A stretch of DNA of 61,974 nucleotides from an uncultured Duodenibacillus sp. (lineage in GTDB: Bacteria > Pseudomonadota > Gammaproteobacteria > Burkholderiales > Burkholderiaceae_F), in the NCBI GenBank assembly GCA_944390715.1, contig CALXQS010000011.1:1-61974 (forward strand), in the 5' to 3' direction. Both the position numbers and the translations under genes were made by a program. Every line of letters begins with the position of its first letter. The first letter of the stretch is position 1. Shown one piece after another: positions 50,250 through 58,943 of the stretch. The notes under the pieces are model-generated. The model did not search any database and was not told where the DNA came from. It was given only the letters and a program-made list of their open reading frames with translations.

Positions 50250-50276
50250 CTACGGTTCAATTAGGAAAATGTCTAT

Positions 50277-50304
50277 TTGACAATTCTTAAGCTTGGCTTA
50301 ATAT
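50277..50304 (+). promoter_or_regulatory. strong sigma-70 promoter of the flavin reductase gene
   Basis: An exact -35 TTGACA (50277-50282) and -10 TAATAT (50299-50304) with 16-base spacing. The predicted start near 50311 leaves a leader of about 105 nt before ATG 50416. Confidence 0.75.
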
Positions 50305-50415
50305 GCTTTATCAGAGCAGGGAAAACCCAAGTAGGTTTACTCTAATCGGCATGTTTTGGATCCCGAATTGTTCGCAACAAGTCGGCTCCTGTGTGTAATG
50401 AGAGGAGAAAAGACT

Positions 50416-52230
50416 ATGAAATGCTTTCGTTTGCTGAGTCTGGCGGCTGCCGTGGCGCTGGCCGCATCGTCTGCGTACGCAGCTGATCCCGCTGTCAAGA
50501 ATGCCCCGAGCACATTCAAGCCCGGTACTTATACCGCTACCATCAACGGACACAATGCGCCGATGACGGTGAAGGTGACCGTCAGCAAGAACCGCATCGA
50601 ATCCATCGATACTTCGAAGAATCTTGAGACTGTGGGCGTAGGTCGTGTGGCGCTCAAGAAGATGTCCGACAAGATCATCCACTATCAGTCTCTGGGCGTT
50701 GATGCCATTACGGGCGCTTCCATTTCGAGCTTTGCACTGCTGCAGGGCGTGGGCGACTGCCTCAAGCAGGCCGGCGCCGATATGGACAAGATGGAAAAGA
50801 AAGTTGAAAAGCATCCCGTCGGCGAGGCTCACTACAAGGCTGACGTAGCCGTCGTAGGCGGCGGCGGATCGGGTCTGGCTGCGGCCATTGCCGCCTACCA
50901 GGCTGGCGCCAAGAAGGTGATTGTTCTTGAAAAGCTCGGCTACGTGGGAGGCTCCACAAACGTTTCCGAAGGTGCTTTGAATGCTGTTGATCCTGGACGT
51001 CAAGGCAAACAAGGCATTAAGGACAGCGTCGATTTCTTTACTGAACAGACTCTTAAGGGCGGCCACAACAAGGGCAATCCTGAACTCGTGGGCTATTTGA
51101 CAAGTCATGCCATGAGCGCCGTCGAGTGGCTCGAGTCGATGGGCGTGAAGTTTAAGGATGAGATCGGCACGGCAACAGGCGCCCTCTGGCAGCGCAGCCA
51201 CTACCCTGCCACGCCTTCGGGCAATACCTACATCCGCACTTTTGAAAAGGTGATCGCCGACTCCAACGGCGCCATTGAGGTTTTGACCGATACGCCGGTT
51301 TCTTCGCTTATCCAGAAAGACGGAGCTGTTGCCGGCGTTGTGGCTCAACACTTTGGCCAGAAGGTCATTGTTGATGCCGACGCAGTGGTTGTCTCTACGG
51401 GCGGCTTCGGCGCCAATGTTCAATTCCGCCAGAAGGTCAACACCGGCGTGTGGAAGGAGGTCAAGCTCGACAACAGCATCGGCACGACCAACATCCAAAA
51501 GGCTGCGCAGGGCGACGGTCTGCGCATGGCTCAGAAGGTCGGCGCCGATCTGATCGGCCTTGACGATATTCAGATTCACCCGTGCGGCACACCTGGCACG
51601 GGGCTGATGGAAAACATCCGCACCAGCGGCCGCAACCGCGTCTTTGTCAACATTGACGGCGATCGCTTCGTCAATGAAGGCGCTGCCCGCGACGTGCTCG
51701 CCAAGGCGATTTTTGCTCAACCCAAAGGCACGTACTGGGTTGTCGTGAACCATCTGCGTTATCCATCTCGCGACTGGGTTGACGCCAATGGCGCAACGAT
51801 TGCCAACATGGTTGCTCTGGGTTCCGTGATTGAAGCCAAGACGCTCGATGAATTGGCCCAGAAAACGGGCATGAAGGCTGCCGATCTCAAGAAGAGCATT
51901 GACGACTACAACGCCGTGGTTTCGGGCAAGGCCAAGGACAAGTTCGGCTTTGAAGCCAACAACAAGGCCGACAAGCTCATGACCGAAGGTCCGTGGTACG
52001 CCTGCAAGAAGGTGCCGACCGTGCACCATACGATGGGCGGCATCAAGATCAACACGAAGGCTGAAGTGCTGAACACTTCCGGCAAGGTGATTCCTGGTTT
52101 GTACGCTTCGGGCGAAGTCACGGGCGGCATCCATGGTTCGAACCGCTTGGGCGGCAACGCCATTGCCGACGTGATGGTCTACGGCCGTACGGCTGGTACG
52201 AATGCTGCAAACTTTGCCGCTCAGAAGTAA
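50416..52230 (+). CDS. exported FMN/FAD reductase (fumarate reductase flavoprotein family)
   Basis: Periplasmic flavin reductase, 604 residues. A signal peptide ends near AYA (residue 22). The FMN-binding domain carries DAITGAS (96-102), the ApbE flavinylation motif with S102 as attachment site. An FAD-binding domain starts VAVVGGGGSGLAAAIAAYQA. Catalytic-type segments are RFVNEGAARD, VHHTMGGIKI and GGIHGSNRLGG. The region normally HRPxGG reads RSHYPATPSGNTY, so the substrate is probably not simply fumarate; urocanate or another enoate is possible. There is no CxxCH haem motif. AGAGGAG precedes ATG. Monocistronic, between a strong promoter and a terminator. Confidence 0.92.
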   Translation: MKCFRLLSLAAAVALAASSAYAADPAVKNAPSTFKPGTYTATINGHNAPMTVKVTVSKNRIESIDTSKNLETVGVGRVALKKMSDKIIHYQSLGVDAITGASISSFALLQGVGDCLKQAGADMDKMEKKVEKHPVGEAHYKADVAVVGGGGSGLAAAIAAYQAGAKKVIVLEKLGYVGGSTNVSEGALNAVDPGRQGKQGIKDSVDFFTEQTLKGGHNKGNPELVGYLTSHAMSAVEWLESMGVKFKDEIGTATGALWQRSHYPATPSGNTYIRTFEKVIADSNGAIEVLTDTPVSSLIQKDGAVAGVVAQHFGQKVIVDADAVVVSTGGFGANVQFRQKVNTGVWKEVKLDNSIGTTNIQKAAQGDGLRMAQKVGADLIGLDDIQIHPCGTPGTGLMENIRTSGRNRVFVNIDGDRFVNEGAARDVLAKAIFAQPKGTYWVVVNHLRYPSRDWVDANGATIANMVALGSVIEAKTLDELAQKTGMKAADLKKSIDDYNAVVSGKAKDKFGFEANNKADKLMTEGPWYACKKVPTVHHTMGGIKINTKAEVLNTSGKVIPGLYASGEVTGGIHGSNRLGGNAIADVMVYGRTAGTNAANFAAQK

Positions 52231-52288
52231 AGCTTTGACGGCATGTTCTCAGACTTTTTAGGCAGTCTGAGAAAGCTTTGCATGAAAG

Positions 52289-52349
52289 TCTCGCCCGCCT
52301 GTCTGACTGCGTTTTTTAGCAGTCAGCTTTGGCGGGCGAGATGTTTTTT
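52289..52349 (+). terminator. large intrinsic terminator after the flavin reductase gene
   Basis: TCTCGCCCGCC (52289-52299) pairs perfectly with GGCGGGCGAGA (52331-52341); inside it CTGACTGC/GCAGTCAG forms a second 8-bp stem. TG and six T follow. Confidence 0.9.
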
Positions 52350-52464
52350 GGCCGAGCCCTGCCTGCCGGCTTTCAGATGTCGGCAGGCTGTTGAGCAAAA
52401 GCTTCGCGCGCAGTCGAAAAACCGATAAGTGTCGCCAGGTTCTGCCGTTATCCTGAAAAGCGGC

Positions 52465-53409
52465 CTAGCAGCTTTTTTGCTCTGCAATGAGTCGAATCAT
52501 TTCGACATAAAAGGCGTAGCGGGCTTGACTGATGAGTCCGGCTTCAAGCGCCTTGCGCACTGAACAGCCCGGCTCATTGGTGTGCGTGCAGTTGTAGAAG
52601 CGGCAGCCTTCGACGTGACGTGCAATGTCGGGCATGGCGCGCAGCACGTCAAGCGCGCCGACGTGCGCCAAGCCGAACTCCTGAAAGCCGGGGCTGTCAA
52701 TGATTGAGCTTTTTTGTCCCGCAAAACAGGCCTCATAGAGCGTCGTGGTCGTAGTTGTCTGCTTGCCGAGGTTGAGTGCCTGAGAATATTCCCGCGTGCG
52801 GGCGTTTGCCTCAGGAATGAGATCGTTGAGAATCGTGCTTTTGCCCATGCCCGATTGGCCGACAAGAAGAACGGTTTTGCCGGCGAAATTTTCTTCCAAA
52901 ATAGCTCTGGTCTCTTCGGGCTGCTCGCTGGCCGACAGGCTGACGACGTGTTCGCCGCACTCTTTGTGCATGAGAGTGCAGAAATCGTCCATGACCTCTC
53001 GGTCTTGGGGCATGTCGATTTTATTGCGGATCAAAAGCACGGCAATGCCTTCAGTTTTTGCTGCAATGACTGCTTTCCAGACAAACCATGGATTGAAAGC
53101 CGGGCGAGGAGCAAAAACAACGGCAACAAGGTCAAGATTGGAAGCGAGCTCCTTGGTGCGCCATTCATCGCTGCGATAAAGAAGATTGCGGCGCGGCGCA
53201 ATGGATTCAATTGCAGCGACATCGCCCTGCGCGGCTGTGCACACTACCTGATCGCCCACCACGACGTCAGACTTTTTTCCCCTGCGGTGCGCTTCAAAAG
53301 TTCGTCCTGCAGCGTCGGTTACAAAATGGTGCCTGCCGTGCGTGCGGGTTACGCGCGCATGAAATGCTTCAGCAAGCAGGGATTGTTCTTTTTTGCCTGT
53401 TGTGGCCAT
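52465..53409 (-). CDS. rsgA: small ribosomal subunit biogenesis GTPase
   Basis: Circularly permuted GTPase that checks late 30S maturation. The 314 residues contain an N-terminal OB fold with a basic start, G4 (NKID) before G1 (GQSGMGKST) and G3 (DSPGF), then the zinc knuckle with Cys, Cys, His and Cys in CRFYNCTHTNEPGC. ATG 53409 gives the normal N-terminus MATTGKKEQ. A far longer open frame upstream overlaps the M48 gene and is not used. Only seven bases separate it from that gene, so they are co-transcribed. Confidence 0.94.
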   Translation of the reverse strand: MATTGKKEQSLLAEAFHARVTRTHGRHHFVTDAAGRTFEAHRRGKKSDVVVGDQVVCTAAQGDVAAIESIAPRRNLLYRSDEWRTKELASNLDLVAVVFAPRPAFNPWFVWKAVIAAKTEGIAVLLIRNKIDMPQDREVMDDFCTLMHKECGEHVVSLSASEQPEETRAILEENFAGKTVLLVGQSGMGKSTILNDLIPEANARTREYSQALNLGKQTTTTTTLYEACFAGQKSSIIDSPGFQEFGLAHVGALDVLRAMPDIARHVEGCRFYNCTHTNEPGCSVRKALEAGLISQARYAFYVEMIRLIAEQKSC

Positions 53410-53416
53410 GATGTTT

Positions 53417-54883
53417 TCAATGGGCGGGAAGCGAGAAGCCGCGCATGCGCAAATTTGCGGCTTCGCGCAATTTTTCGCTCTTGAGCTGCACGCGCAGCGC
53501 AAGTCTCTCGTTTCTTTCCTCTCGCCGCTTGGCAAGTACTGCATTGTAGAGTGCAGCGCGGGCCCGCTTTTCATCGACAGCAGCATTGGCTGTGTGGCGA
53601 CGATCGCGCTTTTCAGTGAGCAGAGCGGCTTCAATGCGCTGGGTGACGTGCGGACGCCTGTGGTTGGCCAAAGAATAAAAGCGGTTCGGCGTGAGTGATC
53701 TGCGGTAGTCTCGATGCAGCTTGGCCAGAGCCCTTGCCAGGGGCTTTGCGCCGACATGCGTGACGGCGTAGGCATCTTCATCGTAGTCGAGCATGCGGGT
53801 AAAGCCGTGAATGAAGAAAACGGCAGGATAGAGCACAACCGGCACGACCGTAAGCAGAATGATGAAAAGAAGCGCAGGGTTGACGGTGCCCTCCGGCATG
53901 GCGAGAGCGGGTTCGATGTTGAGCGCTCGGTAGAAGAATTCCTTTTCGGAAAGCCAGGCAAAGCCGTACCAAAAAAGACCGCTCAGGGCGGTGAAAAATG
54001 CCAGACGTGCGGCGTTGTGCCAGCGATTGATGCGGCCGATGGCGCAGGCCGCTACGGCAAGCACTTCCTCATCGGAAAGCTCTTTGAATACGTGATTGAA
54101 AAGAATCAGCCGGGTTTGGCCGGGGCGGCTTGCCAGAATTGCATGACCATGACGCCAGCTGCGGGGACGGTCAGCGACAAACACTTCTGCCGTCGGATGC
54201 CCCAGTTCTTTGAGCAGGTGCGCGAGCTTGTCCTTGAGCTCGCCTTGCTGCATGGGCTTGACGTCCGCAGCGTAGCCGATAAACCAGTTGGGAGCAAGAA
54301 TGATCTTCCAAAGGTACCAGCAGAAAGTCAGGAAAAAGGCAAATATCCACCAGTGGTATGAAGCCGAAACACAGATGAAGGAAAAGGCGCAAACCACAGG
54401 CAGAGCGGTCATCCAGCCCGCGAGCAATTCATTGATGCGGGAAACGATCCACTTGCGCGAAGGTGTTTTTTCAAAGCCGTAGCGTTCATTGACGCGAAAG
54501 TCGCGCCACCAGGCCACCGGCAGATCGATAAGAGCAAGCAAAAGCGTCATGCCTGCAAGGAGAATGCACTGACTGGCCAGGCCCTGGCCGCTGATGGCGG
54601 TGATGCCGGCCAGAATCACGCTCAGGCCTCCGCCAAAGGTGAGAACCACGGCAATGGCTGCGCCAAGAATGGAGTTGACTAAATCGCACTGCAGCAGCTC
54701 GCCCGAGTAGTCAACGGCCTTTCTGTGCTGCGCAAGAGAAATGCGGAAGCGAAAAGCTGCCGGGACGATGTTTGCGGAGGCTTCCGCTGTGCGGACCTCA
54801 AAAATCGTCAGGCAGGAGTGAATGCAGACGTAGAAAACGACAAGGGCTACGAAAAGAGCATTGAGCGCAGACGCAATGTCCAT
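53417..54883 (-). CDS. M48 (Ste24/HtpX-like) membrane protein lacking the zinc site
   Basis: About 488 residues with several transmembrane helices, homologous in layout to the Ste24-type M48 peptidase usually found between orn and rsgA. At the place of the HExxH zinc motif, after LSDEEVLAV, it reads ACAIGRI: the two histidines are Cys280 and Arg284 and the glutamate is Ala281. The third ligand region, normally E-x-x-A-D, reads DYDEDAYA. It should therefore not be a zinc peptidase. The reading frame is intact with a normal membrane profile, so it is a pseudoenzyme and not a decayed gene. The tail is Arg/Glu-rich. Confidence 0.85.
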   Translation of the reverse strand: MDIASALNALFVALVVFYVCIHSCLTIFEVRTAEASANIVPAAFRFRISLAQHRKAVDYSGELLQCDLVNSILGAAIAVVLTFGGGLSVILAGITAISGQGLASQCILLAGMTLLLALIDLPVAWWRDFRVNERYGFEKTPSRKWIVSRINELLAGWMTALPVVCAFSFICVSASYHWWIFAFFLTFCWYLWKIILAPNWFIGYAADVKPMQQGELKDKLAHLLKELGHPTAEVFVADRPRSWRHGHAILASRPGQTRLILFNHVFKELSDEEVLAVAACAIGRINRWHNAARLAFFTALSGLFWYGFAWLSEKEFFYRALNIEPALAMPEGTVNPALLFIILLTVVPVVLYPAVFFIHGFTRMLDYDEDAYAVTHVGAKPLARALAKLHRDYRRSLTPNRFYSLANHRRPHVTQRIEAALLTEKRDRRHTANAAVDEKRARAALYNAVLAKRREERNERLALRVQLKSEKLREAANLRMRGFSLPAH

Positions 54884-55046
54884 GGCCGAGGTAAAAAACA
54901 AAAAAAGAATCAACCCTTAAGAATAGCCTTTCTCAGACTGATCTTGTTGACGAAGAAGAAAAAATTTTTTCTCTGCCAACGAGACTGCAGCCCTTGCCCC
55001 AGTCTAAACTGCGTACAAAAGAAAATTTTGTTTTCTCTGCAAAGTT

Positions 55047-55616
55047 ATGAGCACAACGATTCAAAAAGATCCTAAGTACAGCGACAACAACCTTATCTGG
55101 GTTGATATGGAAATGACCGGGCTGCAGCCCGAAGTCAACCGCGTCATTGAAGTGGCAGCGGTGATTACGGATGCCGAACTCAACGTCATTCATGAGTGTC
55201 CTGTGATTGCCGTGCATCAGGATGCACGCATCATGAACAGCATGGATGCTTGGAATACGGCTACGCACGGGCGTTCAGGCTTGATCGGACGCGTGCTTGA
55301 GAGCACGGTCAGTGAAGAAGAGGCAAGCGACATTTTGCTTGCCGAATTCGCCCGATTCGTCGGACCTCAGCGCTCGCCTATGTGCGGCAACACCATCGGA
55401 CAGGATCGCCGGTTCATGGCCCGCTGGATGCCGCGGCTTGAGGCGTATTTTCATTACCGCAGCATTGACGTCTCGACTTTGAAGGAGCTTGCCCGCCGCT
55501 GGAAGCCTGAGGTGGTCGCTTCGTTTAAAAAGGCAACGCGTCATGAGGCGCTAAGCGATATTCTCGAGTCGATCGATGAGCTCAAGCACTATCGCGAGCA
55601 TATGCTCAAGATCTGA
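55047..55616 (+). CDS. orn: oligoribonuclease
   Basis: 3'-5' exonuclease that clears 2-5 nt RNAs and pGpG. The 189 residues show the DEDDh layout: WVDMEMTGL near the N-terminus, the middle aspartate in NTIGQDRRFMARWMP, and the terminal H-x(4)-D in RHEALSDILES. It is divergent from the M48-rsgA pair, as in other betaproteobacteria. ATG 55047 is preferred. The Shine-Dalgarno sequence is weak. Confidence 0.96.
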   Translation: MSTTIQKDPKYSDNNLIWVDMEMTGLQPEVNRVIEVAAVITDAELNVIHECPVIAVHQDARIMNSMDAWNTATHGRSGLIGRVLESTVSEEEASDILLAEFARFVGPQRSPMCGNTIGQDRRFMARWMPRLEAYFHYRSIDVSTLKELARRWKPEVVASFKKATRHEALSDILESIDELKHYREHMLKI

Positions 55617-55643
55617 GAAAAAAGGTGCTTCGGCAGCAGTCAA

Positions 55644-55677
55644 AAAAGCCCGCGAACCGTGTCGGCCGCGGGCTTTT
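55644..55677. terminator. bidirectional terminator between orn and the SIMPL gene
   Basis: AAAAGCCCGCG (55644-55654) pairs perfectly with CGCGGGCTTTT (55667-55677) over 11 bp. A-runs and T-runs on the two sides make it usable by both convergent transcripts. Confidence 0.85.
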
Positions 55678-55697
55678 GAACATCAGCAGCAACTTCG

Positions 55698-56411
55698 TTA
55701 GTCTTTGAGGAAATATTCTACGGTCGTGACGACGCGTACGTTTTTAATGTAGGGAGTGTTGCTGTCGCGGTCATAGATGGTGAACTGACCTTGGCTTGCG
55801 CGGCGAATTTTGCCGAGCGTCGACCCAGAGTCCTGAGCGAACTTCTGCGCAGCTTCGCGGGCGTTGACGGTGGCCGTTTCGATCATCTTCGGCTTGATGC
55901 TGTTGAGGCCTGTGAAGTCAAAGCGCGTACGATAGCTGTAGTCATTGGCAAGCGTAATGCCTTTGCCTATGAGTTCGCTTTGCTTTTGCATCAAATTGAG
56001 CACGGCCTGAACCTTGTCCGTGGACACCGTTACGGTTTGCGTGAGGGCATAGCGCAGGCGGCGCTGATTGCCGCCGTAGTTGTTGGCCTGGGCGTCATCA
56101 ACATTGGGTACGGAAACGGAGATTTCCTTTGCATCAATGCCGCCCGCCTTGAGGAATGCCACGATGACCGCCGTTTTGTCGTTCATGCGTTGGTAAACCT
56201 CCTGCAAATCATCGCCGAGTTCGCGAAACGATACCGGCCAGATGGCGCGGTCGGCTGGCACTTGCTTTTCCGCGAGTCCCTTGACCGTCACCACGCGGTC
56301 ACGATCAACAAAACGACCTACGGCGCCGTCGATCTGCGAGCCCAGAATGCCTAGACCACCGGCGATGCCGACGGCAATGATGACGCTGCTGACAATTGAC
56401 TTGCTGTCCAT
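55698..56411 (-). CDS. SIMPL (DUF541) domain periplasmic protein
   Basis: 237 residues. An uncleaved N-terminal anchor (IVSSVIIAVGIAGGLGILG) is followed by a SIMPL/DUF541 domain starting VVTVKGLAEKQVPADRAIW, with the conserved RYALTQTVTVST and AREAAQKFAQDSGSTLGKI blocks. The family forms periplasmic or membrane-anchored oligomers linked to oxidative or envelope stress in some species; its role is not well defined. It is a single gene, convergent with orn. Confidence 0.88.
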   Translation of the reverse strand: MDSKSIVSSVIIAVGIAGGLGILGSQIDGAVGRFVDRDRVVTVKGLAEKQVPADRAIWPVSFRELGDDLQEVYQRMNDKTAVIVAFLKAGGIDAKEISVSVPNVDDAQANNYGGNQRRLRYALTQTVTVSTDKVQAVLNLMQKQSELIGKGITLANDYSYRTRFDFTGLNSIKPKMIETATVNAREAAQKFAQDSGSTLGKIRRASQGQFTIYDRDSNTPYIKNVRVVTTVEYFLKD

Positions 56412-56882
56412 ACATTCCTCTCAATGCCGCTCAAATCTTGTGCAGCAAAAACAAGTTCTCGACGAGCTCAGTCTAGCAATGCTAAGTGCAATGGAAATCG
56501 GCAAAAAGGTGAAAATTCGTATCTCGATGCACCAGAGCGCGCGAGTTGGAAAATCGAATTTTTTGCAGACGTTGTTTCGCACTCATTGATTCATAGGCAT
56601 TCTCAGCCATTGAGACGTCCGTTTACGGCGGCTGCATAGAGCTTGTTTGGGCGTTGTCAATCCCCGAAGCCTCCTTGTCGGGGGCAGCCGAACTGTCCCT
56701 CTCGTTGGGAAGGCGTGTCTCAAGTGTAGAAACGAGGAACCAGCGTGTGAGAAATTCCAGCAGCTGCACAATATCTTTCGGCGATCGTGCAGCGACTGTC
56801 ATCATCGAACGTTAAATTAGAGCTTGCCAACGGCCGTTGCTCATCTCCAGGCTTGCGTTTGAGAAATTTTTGCGGCATCTCG
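56412..56882. other. 471-bp stretch between parE and the SIMPL gene
   Basis: No confidently supported gene. A hairpin CCCCGA/TCGGGG with a CCTCC-containing loop lies at about 56672-56693 on the plus strand. One minus-strand frame (56623-56805) has coding-like composition and is listed separately. Promoters for the SIMPL gene (minus) should be near 56420-56500. Confidence 0.35.
56623..56805 (-). CDS. possible small protein, 60 residues (weak)
   Basis: An intact frame starting with two ATG codons encodes KDIVQLLEFLTRWFLVSTLE, an amphipathic to hydrophobic helix, and a polar, Ser/Asp-rich tail. No Shine-Dalgarno sequence and no recognised family. It lies downstream of parE on the same strand. 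It may be chance. Confidence 0.25.
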   Translation of the reverse strand: MMTVAARSPKDIVQLLEFLTRWFLVSTLETRLPNERDSSAAPDKEASGIDNAQTSSMQPP

Positions 56883-58856
56883 TTAAACGTCAAGTTCAAC
56901 GTCGTCTCCATGCATTTCCATCCAAGTGCGGCGCCCGAGTGCTTCGCCTTTGCTCATCAGAAGCGACATGACGGCATTGGTTTGAGCGGCTTCAACGTCG
57001 CCCAGCGTCACCGGCAAGAGCCTTCTGGTGTCAGGATGAAATGCCGCTTCAGCAAGCTGCTTTTCACTCATTTCCCCAAGGCCCTTGAAGCGAGAAATGG
57101 AGAGTTTTTCGAGCGTCATGCCATCTTTTTCAAGCTTGGCCAGGGTTCGCTTGAGTTCCTTGTCATCCGAGCAATAGATTTTCTTTTCAGGTTTTCTGCC
57201 GGATTTGGGAACGTCGACGCGAAAAAGAGGAGGCTGCGCAATGTACACGTGCCCTTGAGCGATAAGTTTTGGAAAGTGTCTGTAGAAAAGCGTGAGCAGC
57301 AGTACCTGGATGTGGCTGCCGTCGACGTCGGCATCGGCCAGGATGCACACTTTTCCGTAGCGAAGTCCCTTGAGATCCGCGTCATCGTCAAGCTTGTGCG
57401 GGTCTACGCCCAGGGCAACCGCTATGTCGTGAATGACCTGTGAGGCGAAGATGCGGTCGCTGTCGACCTCCCAAGTATTGAGCACCTTTCCGCGCAAAGG
57501 CAAAATGGCTTGGTTTTCTTTGTTGCGGCCTTGCTTTGCCGTGCCGCCGGCGCTGTCGCCCTCAACGAGAAAGATTTCGTTGCGCTCGATGTCGGTTGAT
57601 TCACAGTCGGTGAGTTTGCCGGGGAGCACGGCAACGCTTGAGCCGCGTTTTTTCTCTACTTTTTGAGATTGACGCTGGCGAGCCTGAGCTTGACGATTGA
57701 CGAGTTCGGCAAGCTTCTTGCCCTCTTCCATATGGTGCGTGAGCCAGAACTCGAACTGCGGACGCACGAAATTCGAGACAAGTCTGAAAACGTCGCGGCT
57801 TGTGAGTTTTTCTTTTGTCTGTCCCTGAAACTGCGGATCAAGCGCTTTGGTTGAAAGAACAAAGCTTGCGCGGGCGAAAACGTCCTCCGGCAAAAGCTTG
57901 ACGCCTTTGCTCATCAGTCCGTGGGCCTCCATGAAGGACTTCATGGCCCCAAAGAGCCCGTCGCGCAAGCCAGCTTCGTGCGTGCCGCCAGCCGGAGTCG
58001 GAATAAGGTTGACGTAGCTTTCGCGCGTGAGCGCTCCGAACTCCGTCCAGCACACAACCCAGCTAGCGCCTTCTCCATTGGCAAAGCCTTCCGTGTCGTC
58101 GTCGGCCCATCCCTCGGACTCGAAAGGTTCAATGAGAAGCGCTTCGGTGAGCTCTGCCAGCAGATATTCGCGCAGGCCTCCGTCGTATTTCCAACTTTGT
58201 TGAGAGCCGGTAATTTCGTTTTTGTAGCTCACGGTGCAGCCGGGCATCAGGACAGCTTTGCTCTTGAGAAGGCGAACGAGCTGCTGCTCTGGAATGACGG
58301 CGCTGTCGAAATACTTTGGATCAGGACGACAGGAGACGCGCGTGCCGGTGCTGCGCTTGGGGCGCGGCGACGGGATGCTCGAAAGCGGTTCGGCAACAAA
58401 GCCGTCGGCAAAGCCGATGTCAAACTGCCTGCCTTCACGCCAAACAGTAACGTGCATGAAGCTGCTCAAGGCATTCGTAACGGAAACGCCTACGCCGTGC
58501 AGGCCGCCTGAGAAGGCATAGGCGCCGCCTTCGGCTTTGTCGAACTTGCCTCCGGCGTGCAGCTGCGTAAACACAAGCTCAATCGTGGGAACGCCTTCAG
58601 TAGGATGCAGCCCCGTTGGGATGCCTCGGCCATTGTCTTCAACCGTAATCGTGCCGTCTGCGCTGACTGTGAGAGTGATGTTGTCGCCAAAGCCTGCGAG
58701 CACCTCGTCGCTTGAATTGTCAAGCACCTCCTGCACGATGTGCAGGGGATTGTCGGTGAGGGTATACATGCCGGGGCGCTGCTTGACGGGCTCAAGTCCC
58801 TTGAGTACGCGGATGGAGCTTTCCTGATAGTCTGAATTGCGCTTGCGAACTGCCAT
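56883..58856 (-). CDS. parE: DNA topoisomerase IV subunit B
   Basis: ATPase subunit of topoisomerase IV, for chromosome decatenation. The 657 residues lack the large insert of E. coli-type GyrB, which favours ParE. GHKL motifs: EVLDNSSDEVLAGF, EDNGRGIPTG and FSGGLHGVGVSVTNAL. The TOPRIM domain shows LVEGDSAGGTAKQGRN and ADADVDGSHIQVLLLTLF. ATG 58856 gives MAVRKRNSDYQESSIRVLKG, a normal start. parC is not in the window. GyrB remains a less likely alternative. Confidence 0.93.
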   Translation of the reverse strand: MAVRKRNSDYQESSIRVLKGLEPVKQRPGMYTLTDNPLHIVQEVLDNSSDEVLAGFGDNITLTVSADGTITVEDNGRGIPTGLHPTEGVPTIELVFTQLHAGGKFDKAEGGAYAFSGGLHGVGVSVTNALSSFMHVTVWREGRQFDIGFADGFVAEPLSSIPSPRPKRSTGTRVSCRPDPKYFDSAVIPEQQLVRLLKSKAVLMPGCTVSYKNEITGSQQSWKYDGGLREYLLAELTEALLIEPFESEGWADDDTEGFANGEGASWVVCWTEFGALTRESYVNLIPTPAGGTHEAGLRDGLFGAMKSFMEAHGLMSKGVKLLPEDVFARASFVLSTKALDPQFQGQTKEKLTSRDVFRLVSNFVRPQFEFWLTHHMEEGKKLAELVNRQAQARQRQSQKVEKKRGSSVAVLPGKLTDCESTDIERNEIFLVEGDSAGGTAKQGRNKENQAILPLRGKVLNTWEVDSDRIFASQVIHDIAVALGVDPHKLDDDADLKGLRYGKVCILADADVDGSHIQVLLLTLFYRHFPKLIAQGHVYIAQPPLFRVDVPKSGRKPEKKIYCSDDKELKRTLAKLEKDGMTLEKLSISRFKGLGEMSEKQLAEAAFHPDTRRLLPVTLGDVEAAQTNAVMSLLMSKGEALGRRTWMEMHGDDVELDV

Positions 58857-58943
58857 AAATAAAAATACGTTTTACGTCAATCGCCCCGCGTGTGAAGCGC
58901 GGGGCGAAGTCTCTATTCTCTCAAGACCGCAGATTGTACCCAA

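Noticed and set aside
50311..52134. 607-residue minus-strand frame antisense to the flavin reductase
   Set aside because: Mirror of a strongly codon-biased gene; no start context or domain, and it crosses the terminator and promoter of the neighbouring genes.
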